This document shows, piece by piece, positions 50,681-59,406 of a stretch of DNA of 64,000 nucleotides. Within the stretch, counting starts at the first letter, position 1, and every line of letters starts with the position of its first letter. This DNA is from Granulicella mallensis (GTDB lineage: Bacteria > Acidobacteriota > Terriglobia > Terriglobales > Acidobacteriaceae). The notes below the pieces were generated by a model, which worked only from the letters and a program-made list of their open reading frames with translations, ran no database searches and was not told the origin of the DNA. The translations under genes and the position numbers were made by a program. The stretch is taken from assembly GCF_014203225.1 (NCBI RefSeq), contig NZ_JACHIO010000018.1, forward strand, positions 1-64,000, written 5' to 3'.

Positions 50681-51955
50681 CTACCGCAGCAATACACGCA
50701 CCGTCTCGCCCGCCCGAAACACCTCAATCCCCACAGGCAACACTGCATAGCAATTTCCACGAGCGTTCGCCGCTACATCGCCCGAACCCTGCCAGCCGAC
50801 GACACGCACCGTCACCGCATCCCAGGCGCTCACCAGCTCAGCAGGCAGGAACCGCGTCACACGAGAGCCGCCCTTCACGTCCTCGGCCAATCGAGCTTCG
50901 ACGAAGCGCGGCACAAGGTCCGACCGCCCTGCCAGCGCCTTCAGTAGCGGTGCAGCAAACAGATGAAAACACACCTGCGTCGACACTGGATTCCCCGGGA
51001 GCCCCAGAAAATAGGTCCACTGACTCGCTGACTCGCTGACTCGCTGGCTCGCTGACCCTTTTGGCAACCTGCCGAAGACCACCGGTTTCCCCGGCTGGAT
51101 CAGAGCGCCGGTAAAGAAGAACTCCGCGCCACTCTCTGTGAGTACCTGCTCCACGAGGTCATACTTGCCCATCGAGACCCCACCCGAGAGCAGCAGCAGG
51201 TCTGCCGACCGCCCCTGCGCAATGCGCTCCCTGAGGTCCTCCAGCGTATCCCGTGCAATCGGGAGCTGATGGGCCAAGCCTCCTTCGGCCTGAACCAGCG
51301 AAGCAAGAGCGTAGCTGTTCGAGTTGCGAATCTGCCACGGCTCGGGCACGGTGTTGAGTTCCACCAACTCATCTCCGGTGGCGATAGCCGCGACCACCGG
51401 CTGGGTAAACACCTCCAGACTGGCGCACCCGCAGCTTGCGGCAACGGCCAGTTCAGCGGCGCCTAATACGCGTCCCACAGGCAGCAGAGAGTCCCCTTCA
51501 CGGGCCTCAGAGCCCTGTGGAACGACGTTCTCGCCCACGCGCACCGTACGCCCCTCGGCGACACGAAGCGCGGCTCCCTCAAGGGCCGTGTGCTCCACCA
51601 TCAGCACAGCCTCTGCCCCTGCCGGCAGCGGAGCGCCCGTCATGATCTCGATGGCCTCGCCTGCAGCGAGCGGCTGGCCCTGCCAACGCTCCCCCGCGCG
51701 AATAGAACCTGCCACCTGCAGCGCTCGCCCGGAGGCGATATCGGCCGCATGGACAGCATAGCCATCCCGCGTGGAGCGGTCGAACGGAGGCTGATCGCGC
51801 TCGGCGGCGATCGCCTGCGCCAGCACTCGTCCGGCAGCCTCGAGCAAGGGCAGCGATTCGCTCTTGCCCGGCAGTCCGAAACTGCGTGCCTGCGCCAGTA
51901 CGGCAGATAGCGCCTCGTCGAACGGCAGCACTCTTTCGCGCATCTTTTCAGTCAC
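50681..51955 (-). CDS. moeA: Molybdopterin molybdenumtransferase MoeA
   Basis: 424 residues, GTG start with GGAGG upstream. Domains: substrate segment RDQPPFDRSTRDGYAVHAAD, GEAIEIMTGAPLPAGAEAVL, the MPT-binding NSNSYALASL and LLLSGGVSMGKYDLV, and GLPGNPVS near the C-terminal domain. MoeA inserts molybdate into adenylated molybdopterin. Residues about 301-312 (SASQRVSESASQ) are an unusual insertion encoded by an 8-bp tandem repeat, just before the conserved GLPGNPVS loop. Confidence 0.94.
   Translation of the reverse strand: MTEKMRERVLPFDEALSAVLAQARSFGLPGKSESLPLLEAAGRVLAQAIAAERDQPPFDRSTRDGYAVHAADIASGRALQVAGSIRAGERWQGQPLAAGEAIEIMTGAPLPAGAEAVLMVEHTALEGAALRVAEGRTVRVGENVVPQGSEAREGDSLLPVGRVLGAAELAVAASCGCASLEVFTQPVVAAIATGDELVELNTVPEPWQIRNSNSYALASLVQAEGGLAHQLPIARDTLEDLRERIAQGRSADLLLLSGGVSMGKYDLVEQVLTESGAEFFFTGALIQPGKPVVFGRLPKGSASQRVSESASQWTYFLGLPGNPVSTQVCFHLFAAPLLKALAGRSDLVPRFVEARLAEDVKGGSRVTRFLPAELVSAWDAVTVRVVGWQGSGDVAANARGNCYAVLPVGIEVFRAGETVRVLLR
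51020..51056. repeat. 8-bp tandem repeat inside moeA
   Basis: Three exact ctgactcg units (51020-51043), one variant ctggctcg (51044-51051) and a partial unit. As 8 is not a multiple of 3, the gain or loss of one unit shifts the moeA frame. Confidence 0.85.
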
Positions 51956-51975
51956 TGGACCCTCCGGAGACGAAA

Positions 51976-52006
51976 AGGCCCTGGCCTATACAAAGGGCCA
52001 GGGCCT
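51976..52006 (-). terminator. Terminator of the TPR-protein gene
   Basis: aggccctggcc (51976-51986), loop of nine, ggccagggcct (51996-52006), followed on the minus strand by TTTTCG. It lies between the TPR gene stop and the moeA start. Confidence 0.85.
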
Positions 52007-52028
52007 CACGACATCTCTCAACTGGAAC

Positions 52029-53231
52029 TTACTTCTTGCCAGCCTTGTACTTCGTGTCGATCTTCACATCGAAGCCAGCCAGAATCTCCTTGACGGTTGG
52101 AGCGCTTCTGCCATCCGGAGCCAGTTCAAGATACTTCTGATAGGCCTCGATGCATCCCGGAGGCGCTACAGGCTTCTGCGTCTTGGGATCGACCGTTGCA
52201 TTTCCGATGAGTGCCTGGCCCTTGATGAAGTAGGGATCGGGACGGGTTGGGTCGGCAGCGATAGCCTTGTTGGCAGCAGCCAGAGCAGCCTCCATCTGGT
52301 TGGTATTGAACAACACAGCGGCTTCATTGCCGTAGTACATGCCCCCCTTGGCTGGGTCCAGCTTGACGGCGTTTTCGTAGGCTGCCTGGGCCTCCGGGAT
52401 CTTGCCTGCCTTGGCCAGGCTGTTGCCCATCGAGTTGTAGGCGATAGCCTGGTCCGTCGGACTCGGCTTCTTCGATGCCGCCATCAGGTCTGCGCCCTTC
52501 TTGAACGAGTCCGCAGCCATGGTGTAGTTCTTCACGACATCGTCGTCGGATGTAGGCGGCTTACCGGCAGCCCGGTCGTCCTTCGCGAGATGATCGCCCT
52601 GTGCGACCAATGTGTCGCCGTAGGTGATCCAGAGCAGACCTTCATCGGGCTTGGAGTCGACGGCCTGCTTCATGCTGGTGACGTCCTTGCTCACATCGTC
52701 ATACTTCGGGCCAGCCGCCGCAGCCAGATCGGCACGCACGGTCTTCAGGGTCGCATTCAGGTTGCCGATGACCTTGTTCGCTTCCATCGCCTCGCCAGCA
52801 TGCTTCTTGTACTCCGCCAGCGCTGCCTTGTCCGCGTCACTCATCTTGTCGATGTACTCTTTGCGGCTGAGGTCGAAGTTCAGGGTCTTATCTTCGCCGG
52901 CAACAAACTTCGAGCTCTCAACGAAGTCAAGGTTCTTGTCCGCCTGAATAATATCGACAAAGTAGTCACCGGGCTCGATGCCCGTACCCTTGTAGTCGCC
53001 GTTGTCGTCTCCCGTGAACTTGTAGACCCACTTGCGGTTCTTCAGATCGCCGCTGTGGTCCTTCGTAAACTGCACGGTCACGTTCTTAAGCGGCATACCT
53101 GCCGGGTCATTCAAATGACCGTGAACGCTGGCCGGAGCCGCTGCCTGTTGCGCGATCCCCACGCCTGTACCAAACAGCGTCGCCGATGCGAGCACTGCCG
53201 CCTGAAATACCATCATTCTGCTCTTCGCCAT
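52029..53231 (-). CDS. Secreted TPR protein with regulatory-like beta-sandwich
   Basis: 400 residues; ATG at 53231 chosen because AGAAGG is six bases upstream (the ATG at 53237 is too close). Signal peptide to about residue 28 (VGIAQQ). Residues about 35-120 form a carboxypeptidase-regulatory-like sandwich (ASVHGHLNDPAGMPLKNVTV). Then helices, and TPR units near 260-365 (AIAYNSMGNSLAKAGKIPEA, YYGNEAAVLFNTNQMEAALA). It probably assembles periplasmic complexes; the partner is unknown. Confidence 0.8.
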   Translation of the reverse strand: MAKSRMMVFQAAVLASATLFGTGVGIAQQAAAPASVHGHLNDPAGMPLKNVTVQFTKDHSGDLKNRKWVYKFTGDDNGDYKGTGIEPGDYFVDIIQADKNLDFVESSKFVAGEDKTLNFDLSRKEYIDKMSDADKAALAEYKKHAGEAMEANKVIGNLNATLKTVRADLAAAAGPKYDDVSKDVTSMKQAVDSKPDEGLLWITYGDTLVAQGDHLAKDDRAAGKPPTSDDDVVKNYTMAADSFKKGADLMAASKKPSPTDQAIAYNSMGNSLAKAGKIPEAQAAYENAVKLDPAKGGMYYGNEAAVLFNTNQMEAALAAANKAIAADPTRPDPYFIKGQALIGNATVDPKTQKPVAPPGCIEAYQKYLELAPDGRSAPTVKEILAGFDVKIDTKYKAGKK

Positions 53232-53336
53232 TTGCATCCTTCTTTCCTTGTGCGAGGCCTTGCAGCCGATTACTGCCCGCCATTCGCTCGTGCAGATCTT
53301 GTTTTGCCAGTCTCTGTCTTGCCAGCCTGGGTTTCG

Positions 53337-54047
53337 TCAGTTCGAACGTTTTGGTTCTGCGTACGGAATCGGATCGACCGCCCCAGCCTCGGCAAACGCT
53401 CGCAACCGCAACACGCAGCTCTCGCATACGCCGCAGGCCTCGGTTTCACCCGAGTAGCACGACCAACTTACATGTAACGGTGCGCCCAATTCAACTCCCA
53501 ACCGTACGATCTCGCTCTTGCGCAGGCGAATCAGCGGCGTTACCACTGCAATTTCGCCTTCTTTCGTGCCTGTTCTGATCAACTGGTTGAATGCCTCATA
53601 GTAGGCTGGCCGACAGTCCGGATACCCGGAACTGTCCTGCTCCACCGCCCCGATGAATACCGTCGTGGCGCCCAGCACCTCCGCCCAGCTCACCGCCGCG
53701 CTCAGAAAATGCGCATTGCGAAAGGGAACGTACGTCACCGGAACTTCGCTGCCGGTGCGGTGGGAGGTCTCGTCCGCATTCTCATCCCCCGCTTCCGGCA
53801 CGGCAATCGAGCTGTCGGTCAGGGCCGAGCCGCCGATGCGCCGAAACAGGTCGGTCTTCAGCTCCAGCAGATCGTGCAGACCTACAGCCGCCGCCACGGC
53901 GCGAGCGGAGGTCAACTCGCGCGCCTCGGTTCGCTGGCCATAGCTGAAGTGCAGCCCGTAGCTCTCGTAATCACGAGCCGCGAGCGCCGCACATACGGTC
54001 GAATCCATGCCGCCCGAAAGACAGACGACAGCCTTCGGCCGGCTCAC
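53337..54047 (-). CDS. queC: 7-cyano-7-deazaguanine synthase QueC
   Basis: 236 residues, GTG start overlapping the DUF2007 stop (GTGA). PP-loop SGGMDST at 11-17; zinc-binding Cys197, Cys205, Cys208 and Cys211 (CGVCESC). QueC turns carboxydeazaguanine into preQ0 using ATP and ammonia, a precursor of queuosine tRNA or deazaguanine DNA modification. No queD, queE or queF gene lies nearby. Confidence 0.95.
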   Translation of the reverse strand: MSRPKAVVCLSGGMDSTVCAALAARDYESYGLHFSYGQRTEARELTSARAVAAAVGLHDLLELKTDLFRRIGGSALTDSSIAVPEAGDENADETSHRTGSEVPVTYVPFRNAHFLSAAVSWAEVLGATTVFIGAVEQDSSGYPDCRPAYYEAFNQLIRTGTKEGEIAVVTPLIRLRKSEIVRLGVELGAPLHVSWSCYSGETEACGVCESCVLRLRAFAEAGAVDPIPYAEPKRSN

Positions 54048-54319
54048 CTTACTTCACCTTCATCTGCGATTTCGGCAGCCGTCACCGTCTCCATCGACTC
54101 CGGGGTGTCCACCGCCCCATCGACGACCGAACGAGCAGCCGCTTCATCCTCGGACCGTACCAGCAACCGTGCGGTAAACGCCGAGGGAATCATGCTGTTC
54201 GCATTTCCACCCTGCAGGAACGATTCAACGCCGGCCGACTCCAGCGCAGTCTGCGCCAGGTTGGCATCGACGGGGTCTTGAAAGGTTGCGATGGTTACAA
54301 ATTTCGTGTCTTCGCTCAT
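54044..54319 (-). CDS. DUF2007 family putative signal-transducing protein
   Basis: 91 residues. FVTIATFQDPVDANLAQTALESAGVESFL is the DUF2007 start (domain often seen in small proteins with one ferredoxin-like fold); ARLLVRSEDEAAARSVV follows. The function is unknown. Coupled to queC by a four-base overlap. Confidence 0.8.
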   Translation of the reverse strand: MSEDTKFVTIATFQDPVDANLAQTALESAGVESFLQGGNANSMIPSAFTARLLVRSEDEAAARSVVDGAVDTPESMETVTAAEIADEGEVR

Positions 54320-54337
54320 TAAGGGGCTCGTCTCTGA

Positions 54338-54368
54338 ATTTCTAAATCGTGCGGATTTCTAAATCGTG
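54338..54368. repeat. 17-bp tandem duplication
   Basis: atttctaaatcgtg occurs at 54338-54351 and again at 54355-54368, spaced 17 bases, upstream of the DUF2007 gene. A related taaatcgtg also appears near 42697. Confidence 0.6.
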
Positions 54369-54448
54369 TGTCTCTCAACTAGGATGCGTTTCGAGGCGAC
54401 CGCATCTCTCAACGTCTGGCGGCTCGCTTAAAGCCCATCGAATCCTGC

Positions 54449-55276
54449 TTACTTCAGATCAATCGACTGCAGATGAAAGGTGATCGTACCCCAGAACAGC
54501 TTCGCCTGCATCTGCACCGGAATATGCCGTGGATCGTCGGTGTACCAGATCCAGATGTGCCCGCGGTTCTTCACGACACCTTCTTCGGCTGTCGCCTGCA
54601 CCTTGACGGTCTGGAACGTGCCTGCGGGCGTTTTGATCTCTTCGCGGCTCTCGACCTTCATCCCGACGGTTACTGTCCGCATGGAATCGGCCAGCGGAAA
54701 CGAGACGATCTGCCCGACGTTCAACGGCTGAGACTGCGTATAGAAGATCGCCGCCAGCGAATCGGTCACGCAGGCGGGAACATTCGCCTCCTGGTGCGTC
54801 GCCGTGCCCTTCACCAGGTTGCGCTCATTCTGTATCTGCTTGCCGCGAGCGTTGTCGAAGATCAGCTCGCTCGCGATCTTGCGGCGGCCTTCCTGGATCT
54901 GCTTATTGAAGCCGGTCGAGCAGCCGGTCTTCAGGTCGAAGCCGGATTGAAAACGATCGACTACGGGGAACAGCAGGTTCACGGCTCCGATAGAATCCGC
55001 CGTGGCCGAGAGCTTCTGCACATCGCCCACCTGGTCGAGATGAAACACCGCCGTGCCTGCGGTAAACACACGCCAGTCCACGGTAAAGGTCAGGGTCTCA
55101 TGCTGCGGATACATAAAGCCCGGTTGCGGGGGTTGCAACACAGGGATTGGCTTCTGCGCCACAGGCTTGGGCGGGGAGAAAAGCTGCGCATGGGCCAGGA
55201 CGGAACTGGTGAGTCCACAAGCCATCGTGCAGAAGGCCAACGCGACCGAAAACATCCGAGCCTTCAAATCATTCAT
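54449..55276 (-). CDS. DUF3108 domain-containing exported protein
   Basis: 275 residues. N-terminal signal peptide to about residue 31 (VLAHAQ). The DUF3108 pattern is visible: ETLTFTVDWRVFTAGTAVFHL at the start, VPACVTDSLAAIFYTQSQPL in the centre, and KTPAGTFQTVKVQAT with IWIWYTDDPRHIPVQMQAKL at the end. This is an LolA/LolB-like beta-fold family in the periplasm, and its molecular role is not known. Confidence 0.82.
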   Translation of the reverse strand: MNDLKARMFSVALAFCTMACGLTSSVLAHAQLFSPPKPVAQKPIPVLQPPQPGFMYPQHETLTFTVDWRVFTAGTAVFHLDQVGDVQKLSATADSIGAVNLLFPVVDRFQSGFDLKTGCSTGFNKQIQEGRRKIASELIFDNARGKQIQNERNLVKGTATHQEANVPACVTDSLAAIFYTQSQPLNVGQIVSFPLADSMRTVTVGMKVESREEIKTPAGTFQTVKVQATAEEGVVKNRGHIWIWYTDDPRHIPVQMQAKLFWGTITFHLQSIDLK

Positions 55277-55289
55277 CTCCTGTGGGTTT

Positions 55290-55889
55290 TTATGAGCGCC
55301 CGTGAAACAGTACCATTCGCAAAATCAGGGCCGCATAGATGGCGGCAGCGCCCATAAGAGCATTGTACTCGCGGTGATGCTGATAGCGCTCCGCAGAGAA
55401 CCTTCCGCTCCCCGCCGCATTAGACTCACCAAAACGCGCAGGCGTTAGCCTCGGCAGCAGCCGAGGAACGCGCCGCGCATACTCGTCAAAACCCGCAAAC
55501 GTTGCACGGAGAAAGACTTCCTCAGAGAGGATCGTCGGCACATAGATCGCGAGAAACATCACCGCCAGCAACAAACCAAGCCACCAGCGGGACACGGGGT
55601 CCACGGCAACAGCAAAGCCGAACGCAATTCCCATCGATCCCAGATACAGAGGATTGCGCGTGTACGCGTAGGGACCGGTGTGCGTAAGTTCCGCGTTTTT
55701 CTTGACATAGCCTGCGGCATAGCCGCGTAGCCAGAGGCCCGGCAGCACCAGCGCGAGGCTCCACGCCAGTGTCTGCCAGGTTGAATGTGCGAATACCAGA
55801 AAGATCGCAGCCACGACAAACCCCAGCGGCACGCGCGCGCGCCGTGCGAACTTCTGCCATCGTGTCTTGCCCTGTGTTGCTGAACCCAT
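55290..55889 (-). CDS. ICMT/phospholipid-methyltransferase-like membrane protein
   Basis: 199 residues with about five hydrophobic segments. The conserved SAM-binding motif of isoprenylcysteine carboxyl methyltransferase-like proteins is present: THTGPYAYTRNPLYLGSM, later SEEVFLRATFAGFDEYARRVPRLLP. The substrate in bacteria is generally unknown (lipids are likely). It lies 13 bases upstream of the DUF3108 gene, probably co-transcribed. Confidence 0.87.
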   Translation of the reverse strand: MGSATQGKTRWQKFARRARVPLGFVVAAIFLVFAHSTWQTLAWSLALVLPGLWLRGYAAGYVKKNAELTHTGPYAYTRNPLYLGSMGIAFGFAVAVDPVSRWWLGLLLAVMFLAIYVPTILSEEVFLRATFAGFDEYARRVPRLLPRLTPARFGESNAAGSGRFSAERYQHHREYNALMGAAAIYAALILRMVLFHGRS

Positions 55890-55915
55890 CCGGCTATTCT
55901 CTCAAATGATCTGGC

Positions 55916-56941
55916 CTACGTCCCACGCACCTGCCGCACGGCTTCGAGCACGCTCTCCACCGTGATCCTCGCCAGCCCCGGATCACCCTCCGCAACATGC
56001 TTGTAGCTCGTGACCGACGACGCATCGCGCAACACGCGCTTGGCTCCCGGACCCCATGGTCCGTTACGCGCCGGGTCGGTCGGGCCGAAGAGCGCTACCA
56101 GAGGAACGCCAAGGGCTGCGGCAAGATGCGTCGGCCCGGAATCTCCGCCAATAAATAAATCTGTCCGCCGCATCAGGGCCACCAGCCCCGTAACGTTGCA
56201 GACCACCATCCTCGCGGTTCCCTTGCTCGCGGCCACAACCTCGTTGGCCACAACGTCATTCTTGTGCGGCGCGTTCACGACGACATCGAACCCCATCGCC
56301 CGCAGCTCCAACGCCAGAGCACCGAATCTGGCGGTAGGCCAATGCTTGGCCCCCCAGCCGCCGCCGGCTCCCAGCACGCACAGCGGACGAGACAGCACGG
56401 CCTCCTCCTCCGCCCAGTGCTCGGCCCACGCCACGCGCGGCAGCGAGATCTCAACCGGAGCAATCTTCAGGCCACAGGCTGCTCCCAGCAACGCTGCGCC
56501 CTGCTCCACCACATGCGCTCCGCGCCGTGCGAGTCTTTCCGTGTAGAGGTTCACAGCCACGGCCTCGCGCGGATCGCTATAGCCGGCAAACTTGCGCGCG
56601 CCTGCCATGCGGCCGATGACCGCCGAACGCACCGTGCCCTGCATGTCGATGACCAGGTCATACCGCTCCGCGCGCAACACGGAGCGCAGATCGAGAACCG
56701 AGCGCAACGTCGCAAGAGACATCGGCGCGCTCGACCAGAGCTTCGTCTCCGCCGCATGGATGCGATCGACCACCGGGCCTCTGATATCGTCCCCCACCAG
56801 CAAGGAGGCCCAGCGCGGATCGACGACCCAGTCGATCGTCCACTCGAGCCACTCCGGCTGCTGTTGCCGCAGCGCTGCCACAGCAGGCAACGCATGGAGC
56901 ACATCGCCCAGCGCGCCGACGCGCACGATCAGCACTCTCAT
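55916..56941 (-). CDS. waaC: Lipopolysaccharide heptosyltransferase I (GT9)
   Basis: 341 residues. It starts MRVLIVRVGALGDVLHALPA, the GT9 start with acceptor-binding residues, and contains LGAGGGWGAKHWP and DLFIGGDSGPTHLAAALGVPLVALFGPTDPARNGP, the ADP-heptose-binding part. It adds the first heptose to Kdo on lipid A. The ATG overlaps the lpxK stop (TGATG). Third of three overlapping LPS genes. Confidence 0.92.
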   Translation of the reverse strand: MRVLIVRVGALGDVLHALPAVAALRQQQPEWLEWTIDWVVDPRWASLLVGDDIRGPVVDRIHAAETKLWSSAPMSLATLRSVLDLRSVLRAERYDLVIDMQGTVRSAVIGRMAGARKFAGYSDPREAVAVNLYTERLARRGAHVVEQGAALLGAACGLKIAPVEISLPRVAWAEHWAEEEAVLSRPLCVLGAGGGWGAKHWPTARFGALALELRAMGFDVVVNAPHKNDVVANEVVAASKGTARMVVCNVTGLVALMRRTDLFIGGDSGPTHLAAALGVPLVALFGPTDPARNGPWGPGAKRVLRDASSVTSYKHVAEGDPGLARITVESVLEAVRQVRGT

Positions 56942-58056
56942 CAGAGACGCGCCTCGATCGCGCGCAGAACCGCCTGTCCATCGACGAACTCCGCTTCGAG
57001 GGCAACGATCATCAGCAATCCAAAGGCCTCCAACCGTTCGCGCATCGCCGCAGTCAGTTTTACGGCGTCCTTCTCTGTCGACACAAATCCAGTCGCCTTC
57101 ATCCCCTTCGCAACTTCGATGACACGGTCGATATCCGCCATCGTATACGCATGATGGTCACGAAAGGCAACTGTCTCCACAATCCCGCAGCCGGCTTCAG
57201 TGAGCATGGAGGCGAATCCCTCCGGCCGCGCAATCGCGCAGAAAGCCACGGGCCGCAGACCGGCGCCAAACACAAAGAGCGGCGCGGGAAAGCGCAGCTT
57301 CCTTTGCACCGTCCAGATCTGCGCGCCTTCGCGGACCAGCGGCCAAACCTGCTTGGAGACCCCCTCCACCTCTTCCGCACGCACCACAACCGCATCCGCA
57401 CGCTGCAAGGCAATAAAACGCTCGCGCAGGTTTCCTTCGGGCAGCAACCTGTCGTTTAGATCTTCCGCTGTCACCAGCACGACGTCGAAGGCTCGCGCCA
57501 ACTGGCGATGCTGAAACCCATCGTCCAGCAGATGCAAACCTCGCGCGTCTTTCGCAGCCTCTTTCTCTGCCAGTTCGCCTGCGATAAAGCGATCTGCGCC
57601 GACCCAAACCGGCACGTCCGTACGCCGCGCGATCAGCACGGGCTCATCTCCAAACCTGGCAGCAGAGAAGTCTTTGCCACCGCCATCGCCTGTCCTCTCA
57701 CCTTTGCTTGTGCCGTTGCTGCTGTCGTTGCTTTTGCTGTTCTGGTTGTCATTCCGAGCAACGCGAGGAACCTGCTTTCCAGGACCGGCGACCACCCTCT
57801 CCACACCACGTCCCTCGCGCCCATACCCCCGCGACAGCACATCCACACTCCACCCGGCATCACGCAGTATCGTCGCAAGCGCAATCACCACCGGCGTCTT
57901 GCCCGCACCGCCCGCCGACAGGCTCCCCACACTCACCACCGGCCATGCCAGCTTGCGCGTCGGCAGCCCCCCCATGCGACGCAAAGCCTCCTTCGCCGCA
58001 AGCACAGCCGCATACACCGGCACCAACGGCTTTGCCCATGGCCTGCGCGTGCTCAT
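56941..58056 (-). CDS. lpxK: Tetraacyldisaccharide 4'-kinase LpxK with in-frame repeat insertion
   Basis: 371 residues, against about 320-340 usual. Membrane-associated N-terminus, then the P-loop GSLSAGGAGKTP (Lys53), VLSRGYGR, FGDEPVLIARR, and the DDGFQHRQL catalytic segment. LpxK phosphorylates lipid A precursor at the 4' position. Residues about 90-125 (RVARNDNQNSKSNDSSNGTS and flanks) are absent in typical LpxK and are encoded by the dispersed repeat at 57702-57778. Overlaps waaA (ATGA) and waaC. Confidence 0.93.
   Translation of the reverse strand: MSTRRPWAKPLVPVYAAVLAAKEALRRMGGLPTRKLAWPVVSVGSLSAGGAGKTPVVIALATILRDAGWSVDVLSRGYGREGRGVERVVAGPGKQVPRVARNDNQNSKSNDSSNGTSKGERTGDGGGKDFSAARFGDEPVLIARRTDVPVWVGADRFIAGELAEKEAAKDARGLHLLDDGFQHRQLARAFDVVLVTAEDLNDRLLPEGNLRERFIALQRADAVVVRAEEVEGVSKQVWPLVREGAQIWTVQRKLRFPAPLFVFGAGLRPVAFCAIARPEGFASMLTEAGCGIVETVAFRDHHAYTMADIDRVIEVAKGMKATGFVSTEKDAVKLTAAMRERLEAFGLLMIVALEAEFVDGQAVLRAIEARL
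57702..57778. repeat. Dispersed repeat inserted within lpxK
   Basis: Core gttctggttgtcattccgag followed by caacgcgaggaacctgcttt, preceded by ctttgcttgtgccgttgctg and a gttgctttt tract. It matches the intergenic copies at 13841-13880 and 11964-12060. It keeps the lpxK frame open. Confidence 0.85.
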
Positions 58057-59342
58057 GGCTTCACCATCGCAACGATCGCCTCAACCGTCCGCGCTGTCGC
58101 ACCCTGCTGCGCTTCAAACACCTGCCGTCCACGCTCGCCTACCGCCCGTGCCGCCTCGCGGTCTTTCAGCATCCCCACCAGAACCAGCTTCAGCTCCTCC
58201 GCATCCTGCACAATGCAGATGCCATCCGAGGAACGCATCTTTCCGACCACATCGCGAAAGTTTTCAAACGAAGGCCCCATCACGACCGGCACGCCGAACT
58301 GTGCCGGCTCCAGGGGATTGTGTCCGCCAGACTTGATCAAACTGCCTCCGACGAACGCGATATCGGCGAGGCCATACACGGAAGCCAGGTCGCCAATGGT
58401 ATCCAGCAGCACCACTTCCAATGAGCCTTCCTGTGTTGGAACCCCATCGCTCGCGCGGACAAATCTGAATTTCCTGACAACCGATTCGACAAGACCAAAC
58501 CTTTCGGGATGTCTAGGTGCGAGAACAAGCAACGCATTGAACTCGCTACGCGCTCTACCTTCCCAGGCCTGAATTACCATCTCCTCTTCATTCAGCTCGT
58601 TGTTCGTTCCGCCACCCACAGTGCTTCCAGCCACTACCACCGGCCTGCCTGCCACTGCTTCACGAATGAGCTCCGCAATACGGCTCTGCCGCGGCGCGCG
58701 AACGTCGTACTTAAGGTTGCCGCTAACCTTTACGGTCTCTCCCCAGGCACCCAGCGCGATCAGGCGACGCGCATCCTCTTCACTCTGCGCGAGCCATAAC
58801 GAAGGCTTCCGCAGCACGTATTGCCAGATGTCGCGTACCGTCATCGTGCGCGCAAACGAGCGATCGCTCACTCGCGCATTCACCACAGCTACGGGGACGC
58901 TCGCGCGTGCGCACTCATGCAGCATCCGAGGCCACAACTCGCTCTCCATCAGCACGAGAGCTTCCGGCTTCAACGCTCGCAGATATCGCCGCACCATCCA
59001 CGCAAAGTCGAGCGGCATATAGAACACCCGCTCCGCTCCGAACCTCTCCCGCGCCAGCGCCTGTCCGGTACGCGTCGTCGTCGAGACCACCACGCGAAAC
59101 CCCTCACCCAGCGCTGCTTCCAGCTCCCCCACCAGCCGCGATGCCGCAAGCACTTCTCCCACACTCACGGCGTGAACCCAGATCACACGCTTGCCACGCA
59201 CCGCCTCGCACAAACGCGCGGGCACGTCGCCCAGCCGCTCGCGCAGGCCCTCGCGATAGCGCTCGGTCGTTGCCATCCGCAGCAGCCACCACGGCGAACT
59301 GAGCAGGAGTCCCAGCGTCAGTAACAGGCTATAGGCCAGCAT
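58053..59342 (-). CDS. waaA: 3-deoxy-D-manno-octulosonic acid (Kdo) transferase
   Basis: 429 residues from the ATG at 59342 (GTG codons at 59345 and 59348 precede it). N-terminal membrane anchor (LAYSLLLTLGLLL), GT30 fold with IWVHAVSVGEVLAA, LMESELWPRML (catalytic Glu region), SGNLKYDV and the C-terminal FVGGSLIKSGGHNPLEPAQFG. Transfers Kdo to lipid IVA. First gene of waaA-lpxK-waaC. Confidence 0.94.
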   Translation of the reverse strand: MLAYSLLLTLGLLLSSPWWLLRMATTERYREGLRERLGDVPARLCEAVRGKRVIWVHAVSVGEVLAASRLVGELEAALGEGFRVVVSTTTRTGQALARERFGAERVFYMPLDFAWMVRRYLRALKPEALVLMESELWPRMLHECARASVPVAVVNARVSDRSFARTMTVRDIWQYVLRKPSLWLAQSEEDARRLIALGAWGETVKVSGNLKYDVRAPRQSRIAELIREAVAGRPVVVAGSTVGGGTNNELNEEEMVIQAWEGRARSEFNALLVLAPRHPERFGLVESVVRKFRFVRASDGVPTQEGSLEVVLLDTIGDLASVYGLADIAFVGGSLIKSGGHNPLEPAQFGVPVVMGPSFENFRDVVGKMRSSDGICIVQDAEELKLVLVGMLKDREAARAVGERGRQVFEAQQGATARTVEAIVAMVKP

Positions 59343-59406
59343 CACCACGCTCTTCGACCCGCCCTCTTTTGCTCGTCACACATAGCGAAGAGGATAATCG
59401 AATCGT

